Assembly: GCF_005774735.1 (NCBI RefSeq)
Contig: NZ_VBUM01000003.1
Span: 1 to 64,000, forward strand
Direction: 5' to 3'
Source: Microbacterium sp. 5K110
GTDB taxonomy: Bacteria > Actinomycetota > Actinomycetes > Actinomycetales > Microbacteriaceae
DNA: 64,000 nt
Positions 17,144 through 26,855 of this stretch are shown in pieces. The position numbers were made by a program, and so were the translations under genes. The first letter of the stretch is position 1, and every line of letters begins with the position of its first letter. The notes beneath the pieces were generated by a model, which saw only the letters and a program-made list of their open reading frames with translations, was not told the DNA's origin and did no database searches.

Positions 17144-19243
17144 GTGTTGTCGGACTTCGAATGGGATGAGATCGATCGACGGGCGGTCGACACCGCGCGC
17201 ATTCTGGCGGCGGATGCCGTCGAGAAGGTGGGCAACGGGCACCCCGGAACGGCGATGTCGCTGGCACCGGCCGCGTACCTCCTGTACCAGCGCGTCCTGC
17301 GCCACGACCCGGCCGACACCCACTGGCCCGGACGCGACCGCTTCATCCTCTCGGTGGGGCACTCCTCGCTCACCCAGTACGTGCAGCTCTACCTCGGCGG
17401 CTTCGGCCTCGAGCTGAAGGACCTCGAGGCGCTGCGCACCTGGGGCTCCCTGACCCCCGGCCACCCCGAGTACGGCCACACCGACGGCGTCGAGATCACG
17501 ACCGGACCGCTCGGTCAGGGTCTGGCATCCTCCGTCGGTTTCGCCTACGCCGCCCGCTACGAGCGCGGTCTGTTCGACCCCGAGACCCCGGCCGGCGAGA
17601 GCCCGTTCGACCACTTCGTCTACGTGATCGCCGGTGATGGCGACCTCCAGGAGGGCGTGACCAGCGAGGCCTCCTCGCTCGCGGGCCACCAGGAGCTGGG
17701 CAACCTCATCGCGATCTACGACTCCAACCAGATCTCGATCGAGGACGACACCAACGTCGCCTTCACCGAGGACGTCGCGCAGCGCTACGAGTCCTACGGC
17801 TGGCACGTGCAGACGGTCGACTGGAAGAAGACCGGTCAGTACGTCGAGGACGTCGCCGAGCTCCACTCGGCGATCGAGGCCGCCAAGGGCGAGACGAGCA
17901 AGCCGTCGCTCATCATCCTCAAGACGATCATCGGCTGGCCCTCCCCCGGCAAGCAGAACTCGGGCAAGATCCACGGATCCGCCCTCGGTGCCGACGAGCT
18001 GCGTGCGACCAAAGAGGTGCTGGGGTTCGACCCCGAGCAGCACTTCGCCGTCGCCGACGACGTCATTGCCCACACCCGCCGGCTCGTCGAGCGCGGCGAG
18101 GCCGAGAAGGCCGCGTGGCAGCAGAAGTTCGACGCGTGGGCCGCCGCCCACCCCGAGCGCAAGCAGCTGTGGGACCGCCTGCAGGCGCGTGAGCTGCCCG
18201 CCGACATCGCCGACGCCCTGCCCGCCTTCGAGGCCGGCAAGGACGTCTCCACGCGCGCCGCCTCGGGCACCGTCATCAACGCCCTCGCCGCCGAGCTTCC
18301 CGAGCTGTGGGGCGGTTCGGCCGACCTGGCCGAGTCCAACCTCACCACGATCAAGGATGCCAAGTCCTTCATCCCCGCCGAGTGGTCGACGCACGAGTGG
18401 ACGGGCAGCCCCTACGGCCGCGTGCTCCACTTCGGCATCCGCGAGCACGCGATGGGCGCGATCCTCAACGGCATCGTCCTGCACGGCCCGACGCGCCCCT
18501 TCGGCGGCACGTTCCTCATCTTCAGCGACTACATGCGCCCGCCGGTGCGTCTGGCCGCCCTGATGAACATCCCGACGATCTTCGTCTGGACGCACGACTC
18601 GGTCGCCCTCGGCGAGGACGGCCCGACGCACCAGCCGATCGAGCAGCTCGCGACTCTCCGCGCCATCCCGAACTTCGCGCTGGTACGCCCGGCGGATGCC
18701 AACGAGACGTCGGTCGTGTGGCTCGAGATGCTCCGCCGCACCGCCGGTCCCTCCGGCATCGCGCTCACGCGTCAGAACATCCCGGTGTTCCCGCGCGGCG
18801 AGGGCGAGGCCACGGGCGACGAGTTCGCGTCGGCCGCCGGCGCCGTCAAGGGCGCGTACGTCCTGGCCGAGGCCGGGAACGGCGAGCCGGACGTCATCCT
18901 CATCGCGACCGGTTCCGAGGTGCAGCTCGCCGTCCAGGCGCGCGAGACCCTCGCCGCCGAGGGCGTGCACGCCCGCGTGGTGTCGGCTCCGTCGCTGGAG
19001 TGGTTCGCCGAGCAGGACGACGAGTACCGCGAGTCGGTGCTGCCGTCGTCGGTGAAGGCGCGCGTCTCCGTCGAGGCGGGCTCCGCGCTGTCGTGGCACG
19101 GCATCGTCGGTGACGCCGGCCGCTCGGTCGCGATCGAGCACTTCGGTGCGTCGGCCGACTACAAGACCCTGTTCCAGAAGTTCGGTATCACCGCCGAGGC
19201 CGTCGTCGAGGCCGCCCGCGAGTCGATCGCCGCCGCGAAGTAA
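17144..19243 (+). CDS. tkt: transketolase
   Basis: This 699-residue thiamine-diphosphate enzyme has [19 protein letters not shown] near the N-terminus, the ThDP motif GDGDLQEG with its closing YDSNQIS, and [15 protein letters not shown] in the pyrimidine domain. It moves two-carbon units in the non-oxidative pentose phosphate pathway. The start is GTG 17144 or TTG 17147; a weak GAGAAAGG ends 4 or 7 bases upstream respectively, and homologues begin at SDFEWDE-like sequence. An upstream in-frame ATG at 17033 would add an Arg/Pro-rich stretch with no family counterpart. It is the first gene of the pentose-phosphate operon. Confidence 0.95.
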   Translation: MLSDFEWDEIDRRAVDTARILAADAVEKVGNGHPGTAMSLAPAAYLLYQRVLRHDPADTHWPGRDRFILSVGHSSLTQYVQLYLGGFGLELKDLEALRTWGSLTPGHPEYGHTDGVEITTGPLGQGLASSVGFAYAARYERGLFDPETPAGESPFDHFVYVIAGDGDLQEGVTSEASSLAGHQELGNLIAIYDSNQISIEDDTNVAFTEDVAQRYESYGWHVQTVDWKKTGQYVEDVAELHSAIEAAKGETSKPSLIILKTIIGWPSPGKQNSGKIHGSALGADELRATKEVLGFDPEQHFAVADDVIAHTRRLVERGEAEKAAWQQKFDAWAAAHPERKQLWDRLQARELPADIADALPAFEAGKDVSTRAASGTVINALAAELPELWGGSADLAESNLTTIKDAKSFIPAEWSTHEWTGSPYGRVLHFGIREHAMGAILNGIVLHGPTRPFGGTFLIFSDYMRPPVRLAALMNIPTIFVWTHDSVALGEDGPTHQPIEQLATLRAIPNFALVRPADANETSVVWLEMLRRTAGPSGIALTRQNIPVFPRGEGEATGDEFASAAGAVKGAYVLAEAGNGEPDVILIATGSEVQLAVQARETLAAEGVHARVVSAPSLEWFAEQDDEYRESVLPSSVKARVSVEAGSALSWHGIVGDAGRSVAIEHFGASADYKTLFQKFGITAEAVVEAARESIAAAK

Positions 19244-19261
19244 CCCAGGAGAACGAGAACA

Positions 19262-20383
19262 ATGAGCACTCCCACCCAACAGCTCGCCGCCCAGGGCGTC
19301 AGCATCTGGCTCGACGACCTGTCGCGTCAGCGCATCCAGAGCGGCAACCTCGCCGAACTCATCGCCGAGCGCAACGTCTCGGGCGTCACCACGAACCCGA
19401 CGATCTTCGCCGGCGCCCTGTCCCAGGGCGAGGCGTACGAGGGCCAGGTCCGCGAGCTCGCCGCGCAGGACGCCGGCGTCGACGAGGCGATCTTCTCGAT
19501 CACCACCGACGACGTCCGCGACGCGTGCGACATCTTCCTCCCGGTCTTCGAAGCCACCGGCGGCGTCGACGGACGCGTGTCGATCGAGGTGTCCCCCGAC
19601 CTCGCTCACGACACCGACGCGACGGTCGCGCAGGCCAAGGACCTCGCCGCGCGCGTGGACCGCAAGAACGTCCTGATCAAGATCCCCGCCACCAAGGCGG
19701 GCCTGCCCGCGATCACCGAGGTCATCGGTGCGGGCATCTCGGTCAACGTCACGCTGATCTTCAGCCTGGAGCGCTACGCCGAGGTCATCGACGCGTACCT
19801 CGCCGGAGTCGAGAAGGCGCGCGACGCCGGGCACGACATCGCGAACCTGCAGTCGGTCGCCTCGTTCTTCGTCTCGCGCGTGGACACCGAGATCGACAAG
19901 CGTCTCGCCGCGATCGGAACCGACGAGGCCGCCGCCCTCAAGGGCAAGGCCGGCATCGCCAACGCCCGCCTGGCGTACGAGCTGTACGAGCAGAAGTTCG
20001 CCGAGGATCGCGCGAAGGAGCTCCTCGCCGCCGGTGCGACCGTGCAGCGTCCGCTGTGGGCCTCGACCGGCGTCAAGGACCCGGCTCTGCCCGACACGCT
20101 CTACGTCACCGAGCTCGTCGCCCCCGGCACCGTGAACACGATGCCCGAGAAGACGCTGCAGGCGACGTTCGATCACGGCGTGATCGCCGGCGACACCGTC
20201 ACCGGTGCGTACGCCGAGGCGCACGAGGTGTTCGACCGTCTGGCCGCCGCCGGTGTCGACGTCGCCGACGCGACCCAGGTGCTCGAGGACGAGGGCGTCG
20301 AGAAGTTCATCGCCTCGTGGCACGAACTGCAGCAGACCGTCGCCACCGCGCTCGAGGCCGGAAGCGCCCAGGCCGCGAAGTGA
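19262..20383 (+). CDS. tal: transaldolase
   Basis: This 373-residue TalB-family aldolase has [13 protein letters not shown] near the N-terminus and the Schiff-base lysine in [12 protein letters not shown]. It exchanges three-carbon units between sedoheptulose-7-phosphate and glyceraldehyde-3-phosphate. AGGAGAACGAG lies upstream of ATG 19262, 18 bases after tkt. Its stop overlaps the GTG of the next gene (GTGA at 20380-20383). Tal and Pgi are fused in one protein in some other bacteria, so the overlap here is notable. Confidence 0.95.
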   Translation: MSTPTQQLAAQGVSIWLDDLSRQRIQSGNLAELIAERNVSGVTTNPTIFAGALSQGEAYEGQVRELAAQDAGVDEAIFSITTDDVRDACDIFLPVFEATGGVDGRVSIEVSPDLAHDTDATVAQAKDLAARVDRKNVLIKIPATKAGLPAITEVIGAGISVNVTLIFSLERYAEVIDAYLAGVEKARDAGHDIANLQSVASFFVSRVDTEIDKRLAAIGTDEAAALKGKAGIANARLAYELYEQKFAEDRAKELLAAGATVQRPLWASTGVKDPALPDTLYVTELVAPGTVNTMPEKTLQATFDHGVIAGDTVTGAYAEAHEVFDRLAAAGVDVADATQVLEDEGVEKFIASWHELQQTVATALEAGSAQAAK

Positions 20384-22005
20384 CATTCGCCGTCAAGGTC
20401 ACCGGCCACGTCAAGGCGGTCGTCGACTCGGAGCTGCCCGACCTGATCGGCTCCTTGGTCGCGTCCGGCGTCACGGCGGGGGATGCCACGCTATGGGGCG
20501 CCGCGGCCGAGGACGAGGCATCCCGTCGGCTCGGGTGGGTGCAGGCGGTCTCCGTCTCGCGCCCGCTCGTCCCCGAGATCACCGCCCTGCGCGACGCGTA
20601 CGTCGCGCAGGGCGTGACCCGGGTCGTGCTCGCGGGCATGGGCGGCTCCTCGCTCGCGCCCGAGGTCATCGCGCAGTCCGCGGGAGTGCCGCTGGTGATC
20701 CTCGACTCCACGGCACCCGGTCAGGTGCTCGCCGCGATCGACGGCGACGCCGAGTCCGGTGGCCTGGCCCAGACGGTGCTCGTCGTCTCGAGCAAGTCCG
20801 GTTCGACGGTCGAGACCGATGCGGCCAAGCGGGCGTTCGAGGCTGCGTTCCGCGACCTCGGCATCGACCCGGCCGAGCGCATCGTCGTGGTCACCGATCC
20901 GGGCTCGCCCCTCGAAGAATCGGCCCGTGCCGACGGCTACCGCGTCTTCACCGCCGACCCCACCGTCGGCGGACGGTACTCCGCGCTCACCGCGTTCGGG
21001 CTGGTGCCCGCCGGTCTCGCGGGCGTCGACATCGACGACCTGCTCGACGAAGCGGACGCCACGCTCCTCGAGGTCGCGATCGACTCCCCCGAGAACCCGG
21101 CCCTCGTGCTCGCCGCGGCGATCGCAGGCGGCGGGGAACACCGGCGTGACAAGCTCGGCCTCGTCACCGACGGCGGCCACCTGCCGGGTCTCCCGGACTG
21201 GATCGAGCAGCTGATCGCGGAGTCGACGGGCAAGAACGGAACCGGCATCCTGCCCGTGGTCCTGCTCCCGGTCTCGCCCGAGATCGAGGCGAAGCCCGCC
21301 GACCTGCAGGTCGTACGATTCGTCGAGCACGCCGACGCGTTCCACCTGTTCGACCGTCACGAGGGCGAAGTTCTCGTGAGCGGTTCGCTGGGGGCGCAGT
21401 TCGTCGTGTGGGAGTACGCCACGGCGATCGCCGGGCGTTTGCTCGGCATCGACCCGTTCGACCAGCCCGACGTCGAGGCGGCCAAGGTCGCCGCACGGGC
21501 TCTCCTAGACGCGCAGCCGGCACCGACCGCTCCGGCGCTCGTGCTCGACGGCGTCGAGGTGCGCGTGTCCGACCCCGCCCTGGCATCCGGTGGCACGCTC
21601 GCGAGCGTGCTGGACGCGCTCTGGGCGTCGGTCCCGGCCGACGGGTACGTCGCCATCCAGGCGTACGTGAACCGGCTCGAGCTGCCCCAGCTCGCGGGAC
21701 TGCGCGAACTGGTCGCGGCCGATTCCGGCCGCCCCACGACGTTCGGGTGGGGACCGCGGTTCCTGCACTCGACCGGCCAGTACCACAAGGGCGGCCCCGC
21801 CACCGGCGTCTTCCTTCAGATCACCGAACGCACCGATGTCGACCTCGAAATCCCGGGTCGGCCGTTCACGTTCGGACAGCTCATCCACGCACAGGCCGCG
21901 GGCGACGCGAGCGTGCTGGCGGACGGCCATGGCCGCCCCGTCGTCACGCTCACGCTCACCGACCCGCAGGTCGAGGTGCTTTCACTCTTCGAGGCGGCGC
22001 AGTAA
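20380..22005 (+). CDS. glucose-6-phosphate isomerase-like protein of the zwf operon
   Basis: This 541-residue SIS-domain protein is related to Pgi but distinct from the canonical enzyme at 60924. The sugar-phosphate loops are [11 protein letters not shown] and [10 protein letters not shown], and a C-terminal [18 protein letters not shown] resembles the PGI signature region. The N-terminal half starts much shorter than in Pgi, and the catalytic Glu/His layout differs, so activity is probable but not certain. GTG 20380 overlaps the tal stop. Position between tal and zwf suggests it feeds glucose-6-phosphate into, or returns fructose-6-phosphate from, the pentose phosphate pathway. Confidence 0.85.
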   Translation: MTFAVKVTGHVKAVVDSELPDLIGSLVASGVTAGDATLWGAAAEDEASRRLGWVQAVSVSRPLVPEITALRDAYVAQGVTRVVLAGMGGSSLAPEVIAQSAGVPLVILDSTAPGQVLAAIDGDAESGGLAQTVLVVSSKSGSTVETDAAKRAFEAAFRDLGIDPAERIVVVTDPGSPLEESARADGYRVFTADPTVGGRYSALTAFGLVPAGLAGVDIDDLLDEADATLLEVAIDSPENPALVLAAAIAGGGEHRRDKLGLVTDGGHLPGLPDWIEQLIAESTGKNGTGILPVVLLPVSPEIEAKPADLQVVRFVEHADAFHLFDRHEGEVLVSGSLGAQFVVWEYATAIAGRLLGIDPFDQPDVEAAKVAARALLDAQPAPTAPALVLDGVEVRVSDPALASGGTLASVLDALWASVPADGYVAIQAYVNRLELPQLAGLRELVAADSGRPTTFGWGPRFLHSTGQYHKGGPATGVFLQITERTDVDLEIPGRPFTFGQLIHAQAAGDASVLADGHGRPVVTLTLTDPQVEVLSLFEAAQ

Positions 22006-22009
22006 CAGC

Positions 22010-23560
22010 ATGGTCGTAGAGATCTCACCCGGTCACAATCCCCTCCGCGACCCCGAGGATCGCCGCCTGAACCGGATCGCCGGTCCCAGCGCGCTGGTCA
22101 TCTTCGGCGTCACCGGAGACCTGTCGCGCAAGAAGCTCATGCCGGCGGTGTACGACCTCGCCAATCGCGGACTCCTCCCGCCCGGTTTCGCGCTCGTGGG
22201 CTTTGCCCGCCGCGACTGGGAGGACCAGGACTTCGCCAAGGTCGTCCACGAGTCGGTGCAGAAGTACGCGCGCACCGAGTTCCGCGAAGAGACGTGGCAG
22301 GAGCTGCTCGAGGGCATCCGCTTCGTCCAGGGCGAGTTCGACGACCCCGAGGCGTTCCAGCGCCTGCGGGAGACCGTAGACAAGCTCGACACCGAGCGCG
22401 GCACGATGGGCAACCACGCCTACTACCTGTCGATCCCGCCCAAGGCTTTCCCGCTCGTCACGACCCAGCTGAAAGCTTCCGGACTCGTCGGCGACTCCGC
22501 CGAGGACACCGCCGGCTGGCGCCGCGTCGTCATCGAGAAGCCGTTCGGGCACGACCTCGCTTCGGCACGCGAGCTGAACGAGGTCGTGGAGAGCGCGTTC
22601 CCCGCCGACTCGATCTTCCGCATCGACCACTACCTCGGCAAAGAGACCGTGCAGAACATCCTCGCGCTGCGCTTCGCGAACGAGCTGTACGAGCCGATCT
22701 GGAACCGCAACTACGTCGACCACGTGCAGATCACGATGGCGGAAGACATCGGGGTCGGCGGCCGCGCGGGTTACTACGACGGGATCGGCGCCGCGCGCGA
22801 CGTCATCCAGAACCACCTCCTGCAGCTCCTCGCGCTCACCGCGATGGAGGAGCCCATCAGCTTCAACGCCGCCGACCTGCGTGCCGAGAAAGAGAAGGTC
22901 CTCGCCGCGGTGCGTCTGCCCGAGAACCTGGCCGAGGCCACCGCGCGCGGCCAGTACGCCGGCGGGTGGCAGGGCGGCGAGAAGGTGCTCGGTTTCCTCG
23001 AGGAAGACGGCATGAATCCGGAGTCGGTCACCGAGACCTACGCCGCGATCAAGCTCGAGATCAACACGCGTCGTTGGTCGGGAGTGCCGTTCTACGTGCG
23101 CAGCGGCAAGCGTCTGGGCCGACGCGTCACCGAGGTGGCCGTGGTCTTCAAGCGCGCCCCGCAGCAGCTGTTCTCCCGCAGCCAGACCGAGGAGCTCGGG
23201 CAGAACGCCCTGGTCATCCGCGTGCAGCCCGACGAGGGCGTCACGATCCGGTTCGGCTCCAAGGTTCCGGGTGACGGCACGCAGGTACGCGACGTGACGA
23301 TGGACTTCGGGTACGGCCACGCCTTCACCGAAGCGAGCCCCGAGGCCTACGAGCGCCTCATCCTCGACGTGCTGCTCGGCGACCCGCCGCTGTTCCCGCG
23401 TCACGAGGAGGTCGAGCTCAGCTGGAAGATCCTCGACCCGATCGAGGAGTTCTGGGCTGCCGAGGGCGGACCGCTGGAACAGTACTCTCCGGGATCGTGG
23501 GGTCCGGCATCCGCCGACGAGCTCCTCGCCCGCGATGGCCGCACGTGGAGGCGCCCGTGA
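22010..23560 (+). CDS. zwf: glucose-6-phosphate dehydrogenase
   Basis: This 516-residue enzyme has the NADP-binding GVTGDLSRKKLMPAVYDLA near residue 35 and the active-site signature RIDHYLGKETVQN. It oxidises glucose-6-phosphate to 6-phosphogluconolactone, the entry step of the oxidative pentose phosphate pathway. ATG 22010 follows the isomerase stop by 4 bases, and its own stop overlaps the GTG of opcA. In Actinobacteria its activity depends on OpcA, encoded next. Confidence 0.96.
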   Translation: MVVEISPGHNPLRDPEDRRLNRIAGPSALVIFGVTGDLSRKKLMPAVYDLANRGLLPPGFALVGFARRDWEDQDFAKVVHESVQKYARTEFREETWQELLEGIRFVQGEFDDPEAFQRLRETVDKLDTERGTMGNHAYYLSIPPKAFPLVTTQLKASGLVGDSAEDTAGWRRVVIEKPFGHDLASARELNEVVESAFPADSIFRIDHYLGKETVQNILALRFANELYEPIWNRNYVDHVQITMAEDIGVGGRAGYYDGIGAARDVIQNHLLQLLALTAMEEPISFNAADLRAEKEKVLAAVRLPENLAEATARGQYAGGWQGGEKVLGFLEEDGMNPESVTETYAAIKLEINTRRWSGVPFYVRSGKRLGRRVTEVAVVFKRAPQQLFSRSQTEELGQNALVIRVQPDEGVTIRFGSKVPGDGTQVRDVTMDFGYGHAFTEASPEAYERLILDVLLGDPPLFPRHEEVELSWKILDPIEEFWAAEGGPLEQYSPGSWGPASADELLARDGRTWRRP

Positions 23561-24504
23561 TCATCGAACTGCCCGACACCACCGTCAGCGCGATCTCGAA
23601 GAAGCTCGTGAGCGTCCGCGAAGAGGGCGGCGCCGTCGCGCTCGGACGCGTTCTGACGCTCATCATCGTGACCCACCACGGGGCCGAAGAAGAGGTGATC
23701 GAGGCCGCGAACGACGCCTCGCGCGAGCACCCGATGCGTGTCATCGCGGTGCTGTTCGGCGACGAGAGCGAAGAACCGCGCCTGGACGCCCAGATCCGCG
23801 TGGGCGGTGACGCCGGCGCGAGCGAGGTCGTCGTCCTGCGCGCGCACGGCGCGGCCGGCTCGAACGCCGAGAGTCTCGTGACCGGTCTGCTCCTGCCCGA
23901 CGCGCCCGTCGTGGCGTGGTGGCCCGCGCAGGCGCCGGCGGACCCGTCGCTGTCGGCGATCGGCCGCATCGCCCAGCGCCGGATCACCGACGCGTCGTCA
24001 CAGCCCGACCCGACGGCGTGGGTCGCGCACCTCGGCGAGCACTACGCCCCGGGCGACACCGACTTCGCGTGGACCCGCGTCACGCGCTGGCGCGAGCAGC
24101 TGGCCGCCGTCCTCGACCAGCCGCCGTACGAGCCCGTGACCTCCATCGAGGTGGCGGGTTCGAGCGATTCCCCCTCCACGGCGCTGCTGGCGGCATGGCT
24201 CGGGCTGAAGCTCGACGCGCCCGTCACCTACAGCTACCTGCCCGCCGAAGAGTGGTCGGGCGGCATCAAGTCGGTGCGCTTGACACGCGCGAGCGGGGAC
24301 ACGCTGCTGGAGCGCCCGACTCCGGGCGTCGCGGTGCTCACGCAGCCCGGACAGCCCACGCACGAGCTCGACTTCCCGCGCCGCACGCTGCGCGAGTGCC
24401 TGGCCGAGGAGCTCCGCCGCCTCGACCCCGACGTGCTCTACGGACGCGTCCTCACCCAGTGCACCCTGTTGCTGCGCACTCTCGATGAGCGGAGCGACCG
24501 ATGA
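23557..24504 (+). CDS. opcA: glucose-6-phosphate dehydrogenase assembly protein OpcA
   Basis: This 315-residue protein matches OpcA in its opening VIIELPDTTVSAISKKLV and in GRVLTLIIV, PVVAWWPAQAPADPS and the C-terminal RLDPDVLYGRVLTQ. OpcA is needed for assembly or redox control of Zwf in cyanobacteria and Actinobacteria. It starts at GTG 23557, overlapping the zwf stop, and its stop overlaps the ATG of pgl. The product is soluble. Confidence 0.93.
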   Translation: MIIELPDTTVSAISKKLVSVREEGGAVALGRVLTLIIVTHHGAEEEVIEAANDASREHPMRVIAVLFGDESEEPRLDAQIRVGGDAGASEVVVLRAHGAAGSNAESLVTGLLLPDAPVVAWWPAQAPADPSLSAIGRIAQRRITDASSQPDPTAWVAHLGEHYAPGDTDFAWTRVTRWREQLAAVLDQPPYEPVTSIEVAGSSDSPSTALLAAWLGLKLDAPVTYSYLPAEEWSGGIKSVRLTRASGDTLLERPTPGVAVLTQPGQPTHELDFPRRTLRECLAEELRRLDPDVLYGRVLTQCTLLLRTLDERSDR

Positions 24505-25292
24505 CCGAGAACGGCTCCGCCAAGCAGGTGATCATCAAGCGGGATGCCGAGACGCTCGCCGACTATGTCGCGACCCGGTTCGTGAACCGCATCGTCAAGC
24601 GCGTGGCCGAGGGCAAGCGCATGCACGTCTGCCTCACGGGCGGGACGATGGGCGGAGCCGTGCTGCGGTCGGCCGCGCGGGACCCCCGCATGGCCGAGAT
24701 CGACTGGTCGCTGGTGCACTTCTGGTTCGGTGACGAACGCTTCGTGCCCCGCGACTCCGACGATCGCAACGAGAAACAGGCGCGTACCGCGCTGCTCGAC
24801 GGTCTCGACATCCCCGCCGAGAACATCCACTCCGTCGCGTCGACGGACGACAGTCTCGATCTGGATGCCGCGGCCATCGCCTACGCCGACGAACTGGCGC
24901 AGTTCGCGCCGTCCGACCGCAGCGACTCCGGTCCGTGGCCGTCGTTCGACATCTGCTTCCTGGGCGTCGGACCGGACGCGCACATCGCGTCGCTGTTCCC
25001 GGACCGGGCCGAGATCTCGGTGACCGACCGGGCGACCGTTCCGGTGCGCGACTCCCCCAAGCCCCCGCCCGAGCGCATCTCGCTCACGCGCCCCGTGATC
25101 AACTCCTCCAAACGGGTGTGGATGGTGATCGCCGGCGCCGACAAGGCCGCCGCCCTGGGTCTCGCTCTCGCCGGCGCCAGCTACCAGAGCGTCCCGGCGG
25201 CCGGAGCCAAGGGACGTCGACGCACGGCCTTCTTCGTGGATGAGGCCGCGGCCGACCAGGTACCGCCCCAGTTGATCGACCGCGAATACTGA
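24501..25292 (+). CDS. pgl: 6-phosphogluconolactonase
   Basis: This 263-residue protein of the NagB/Pgl family has VCLTGGTMGGA, VHFWFGDERFVP and ICFLGVGPDAHIASLFP, all typical of Pgl. It hydrolyses 6-phosphogluconolactone made by Zwf. ATG 24501 overlaps the opcA stop (ATGA). It is the last gene of the operon; 6-phosphogluconate dehydrogenase is not encoded here. Confidence 0.94.
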   Translation: MTENGSAKQVIIKRDAETLADYVATRFVNRIVKRVAEGKRMHVCLTGGTMGGAVLRSAARDPRMAEIDWSLVHFWFGDERFVPRDSDDRNEKQARTALLDGLDIPAENIHSVASTDDSLDLDAAAIAYADELAQFAPSDRSDSGPWPSFDICFLGVGPDAHIASLFPDRAEISVTDRATVPVRDSPKPPPERISLTRPVINSSKRVWMVIAGADKAAALGLALAGASYQSVPAAGAKGRRRTAFFVDEAAADQVPPQLIDREY

Positions 25293-25300
25293 TTCGCCGC

Positions 25301-25347
25301 AACAGAAAAGAGACCGGATGCCGTCGGCATCCGGTCTCTTTTCTGTT
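25301..25347. terminator. bidirectional terminator between pgl and rbpA
   Basis: A perfect 22-base stem (25301-25322 with 25326-25347) encloses a 3-base loop. The outer part is AACAGAAAAGAGACC with its T-rich complement, so both strands end in a U-rich run. The inner part is the pair GGATGCC (25316-25322) and GGCATCC (25326-25332), the heptamer that recurs across this window. Confidence 0.93.
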
Positions 25348-25350
25348 CTC

Positions 25351-25704
25351 TTACTGGCCGCGGCGCTCGCGCAGCTGCTGCAGCGCGTCGTCGAGGAGCG
25401 AGGCCGCCTCTTCGTCGGTGCGGCGCTCTTTCACGTAGGCCAGGTGGGTCTTGTAGGGCTCCGTCTTGGACAGCGCCGGGGGGTTGTTCTTGTCGCGACC
25501 GGCGGGGAGACCGGAGTGGGGCGAGTCGATCGTCTCGGGGATCTCGTCGTCGGGGATACCCGCGGCGAAGTAGCGGACGGTCTCGTTGCCCAGGGCGTCC
25601 CAGTACGAGACGGCGACGCGATCGGCGTGGAAGCCGTGGTCCTGTTCTCCCATCGGGCCCGCGCCGACGCGCGTGCCGCGGATGGCGTTCCCACCGGTGG
25701 CCAT
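25351..25704 (-). CDS. rbpA: RNA polymerase-binding protein RbpA
   Basis: This 117-residue protein starts AIRGTRVGAGPMGEQDHGF and continues RVAVSYWDALGNETVRYFAAG, with the sigma-interaction region near LPAGRDKNNPPAL. It matches the actinobacteria-specific transcription factor RbpA, which stabilises the open complex with group I and II sigma factors. Unlike mycobacterial RbpA, the core here has no visible Cys pair for zinc. It lies directly downstream of secG, and its RNA would end at the terminator at 25301. Confidence 0.93.
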   Translation of the reverse strand: MATGGNAIRGTRVGAGPMGEQDHGFHADRVAVSYWDALGNETVRYFAAGIPDDEIPETIDSPHSGLPAGRDKNNPPALSKTEPYKTHLAYVKERRTDEEAASLLDDALQQLRERRGQ

Positions 25705-25705
25705 G

Positions 25706-25954
25706 TCAGAGCTCCGCGAACTTGGTGAGGAGACCGAGGCCGACGATGGTGATGAACCACACCAGCGCGAGCACGATCGTGAATCGGTTGAGGTTGCGCT
25801 CGGCCAGGCCGGAGGAGCCCATCGCCGAGCTCATACCGCCACCGAACATGTCGGACAGACCGCCTCCGCGCCCCTTGTGGAGCAGGATGAGCAGGGTCAG
25901 CAGGAGGCTGGTCACGCCCAGGAACACCTGCAGGACGAACTCGAGAATCTGCAC
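25706..25954 (-). CDS. secG: preprotein translocase subunit SecG
   Basis: This 82-residue protein has two helices (about residues 5-25 and 57-76) around the SecG loop LLHKGRGGGLSDMFGGG. It is the small subunit of the SecYEG channel. GTG 25954 is the start; the longer open frame upstream is Arg/Ser-rich and not coding. Proximity to tpiA, pgk and gap is widespread in Actinobacteria and Firmicutes. Confidence 0.93.
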   Translation of the reverse strand: MQILEFVLQVFLGVTSLLLTLLILLHKGRGGGLSDMFGGGMSSAMGSSGLAERNLNRFTIVLALVWFITIVGLGLLTKFAEL

Positions 25955-26024
25955 TGTCGAAAGCCTTTCGCGGCGGTCGGTAGCGACCGCACAAGCGTCA
26001 AGTATACGGGGAGCCGGGGCGGAC

Positions 26025-26063
26025 ATACGGATGCCCGCGGCGCGGGGCCGCGGGCATCCGTAT
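26025..26063 (-). terminator. terminator after tpiA
   Basis: A perfect 16-base stem, ATACGGATGCCCGCGG (26025-26040) with its complement at 26048-26063, encloses a 7-base loop just past the tpiA stop. There is no U-run. The stem is built on an inverted pair of GGATGCC (26029-26035) and GGCATCC (26053-26059). Confidence 0.8.
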
Positions 26064-26066
26064 CGG

Positions 26067-26855
26067 TCAGACTCCGACGTGCTTCTGGTAACGGATGATG
26101 GCCGCGAACTCGTCCACGACGAGGCTCGCACCGCCCACCAACGCGCCGTCGACATCGGGCTCGCGCATGAAGCCGGCGATGTTGCCGGACTTCACCGAAC
26201 CGCCGTAGAGGACCCGCGTGCGGGCCGCCGCGTCGGCGCCGAGCTTGTCGGCCACGACGGCACGCAGCTTCGCGCAGACCTCCTGGGCCTGATCCGGGGT
26301 CGCCGCCTGGCCGGAGCCGATGGCCCAGACCGGCTCGTACGCCACGACGATGTCGGCATCGGATGCCACACCCTCGAGCGCGACCTCGAGCTGCCCCACC
26401 GGGACGGCGCTCGCGCCGAACTTCTCGAGGTCCTCCGAGGTCTCACCGACACAGATCACCGGGACCAAGCCGTGGCGGAGGGCCGCCTGCGTCTTGGCGG
26501 CGATGACCTCGTCGGTCTCGTTGTGGAACTGACGGCGCTCGGAGTGCCCGATGATGACGTAGGTCGCGTCGAGCTTGGCCAGGAACTGGCCCGAGATCTC
26601 GCCGGTGTACGCACCGGAGTCATGGGCCGAGAGGTCCTGACCGCCGAGCGCGAAGTCGATCTTGTCGGCATCCAGGAGCGTCTGCACGGTCCGCAGGTCG
26701 GTGAAGGGCGGGAACACCGCCACCTCGACACTGCTCTTGTCGTGCTTGGCCTCCTTCAGCGTCCAGTGCAGCTTCTGGACGAACGCGACCGCCTGCAGGT
26801 GGTCGAGGTTCATCTTCCAGTTGCCGGCGATGAGGGGAGTTCTGTTCACTGCCAT
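26067..26855 (-). CDS. tpiA: triosephosphate isomerase
   Basis: This 262-residue TIM-barrel enzyme has NWKMNLD, the electrophilic His in GHSERRQ, the catalytic Glu loop AYEPVWAIGSGQAA and the phosphate loop YGGSVKSGN. It interconverts dihydroxyacetone phosphate and glyceraldehyde-3-phosphate. Its start lies 10 bases inside the pgk reading frame, so the two are translationally coupled. It ends the gap-pgk-tpiA glycolytic set. Confidence 0.97.
   Translation of the reverse strand: MAVNRTPLIAGNWKMNLDHLQAVAFVQKLHWTLKEAKHDKSSVEVAVFPPFTDLRTVQTLLDADKIDFALGGQDLSAHDSGAYTGEISGQFLAKLDATYVIIGHSERRQFHNETDEVIAAKTQAALRHGLVPVICVGETSEDLEKFGASAVPVGQLEVALEGVASDADIVVAYEPVWAIGSGQAATPDQAQEVCAKLRAVVADKLGADAAARTRVLYGGSVKSGNIAGFMREPDVDGALVGGASLVVDEFAAIIRYQKHVGV

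Noticed and set aside
17084-20386. Minus-strand open frame of 1100 codons across tkt and tal
   Set aside because: It is antisense to two confident enzymes, is low in complexity (Arg/Gly/Asp/Val-rich), and has no motif. It is a GC artefact.
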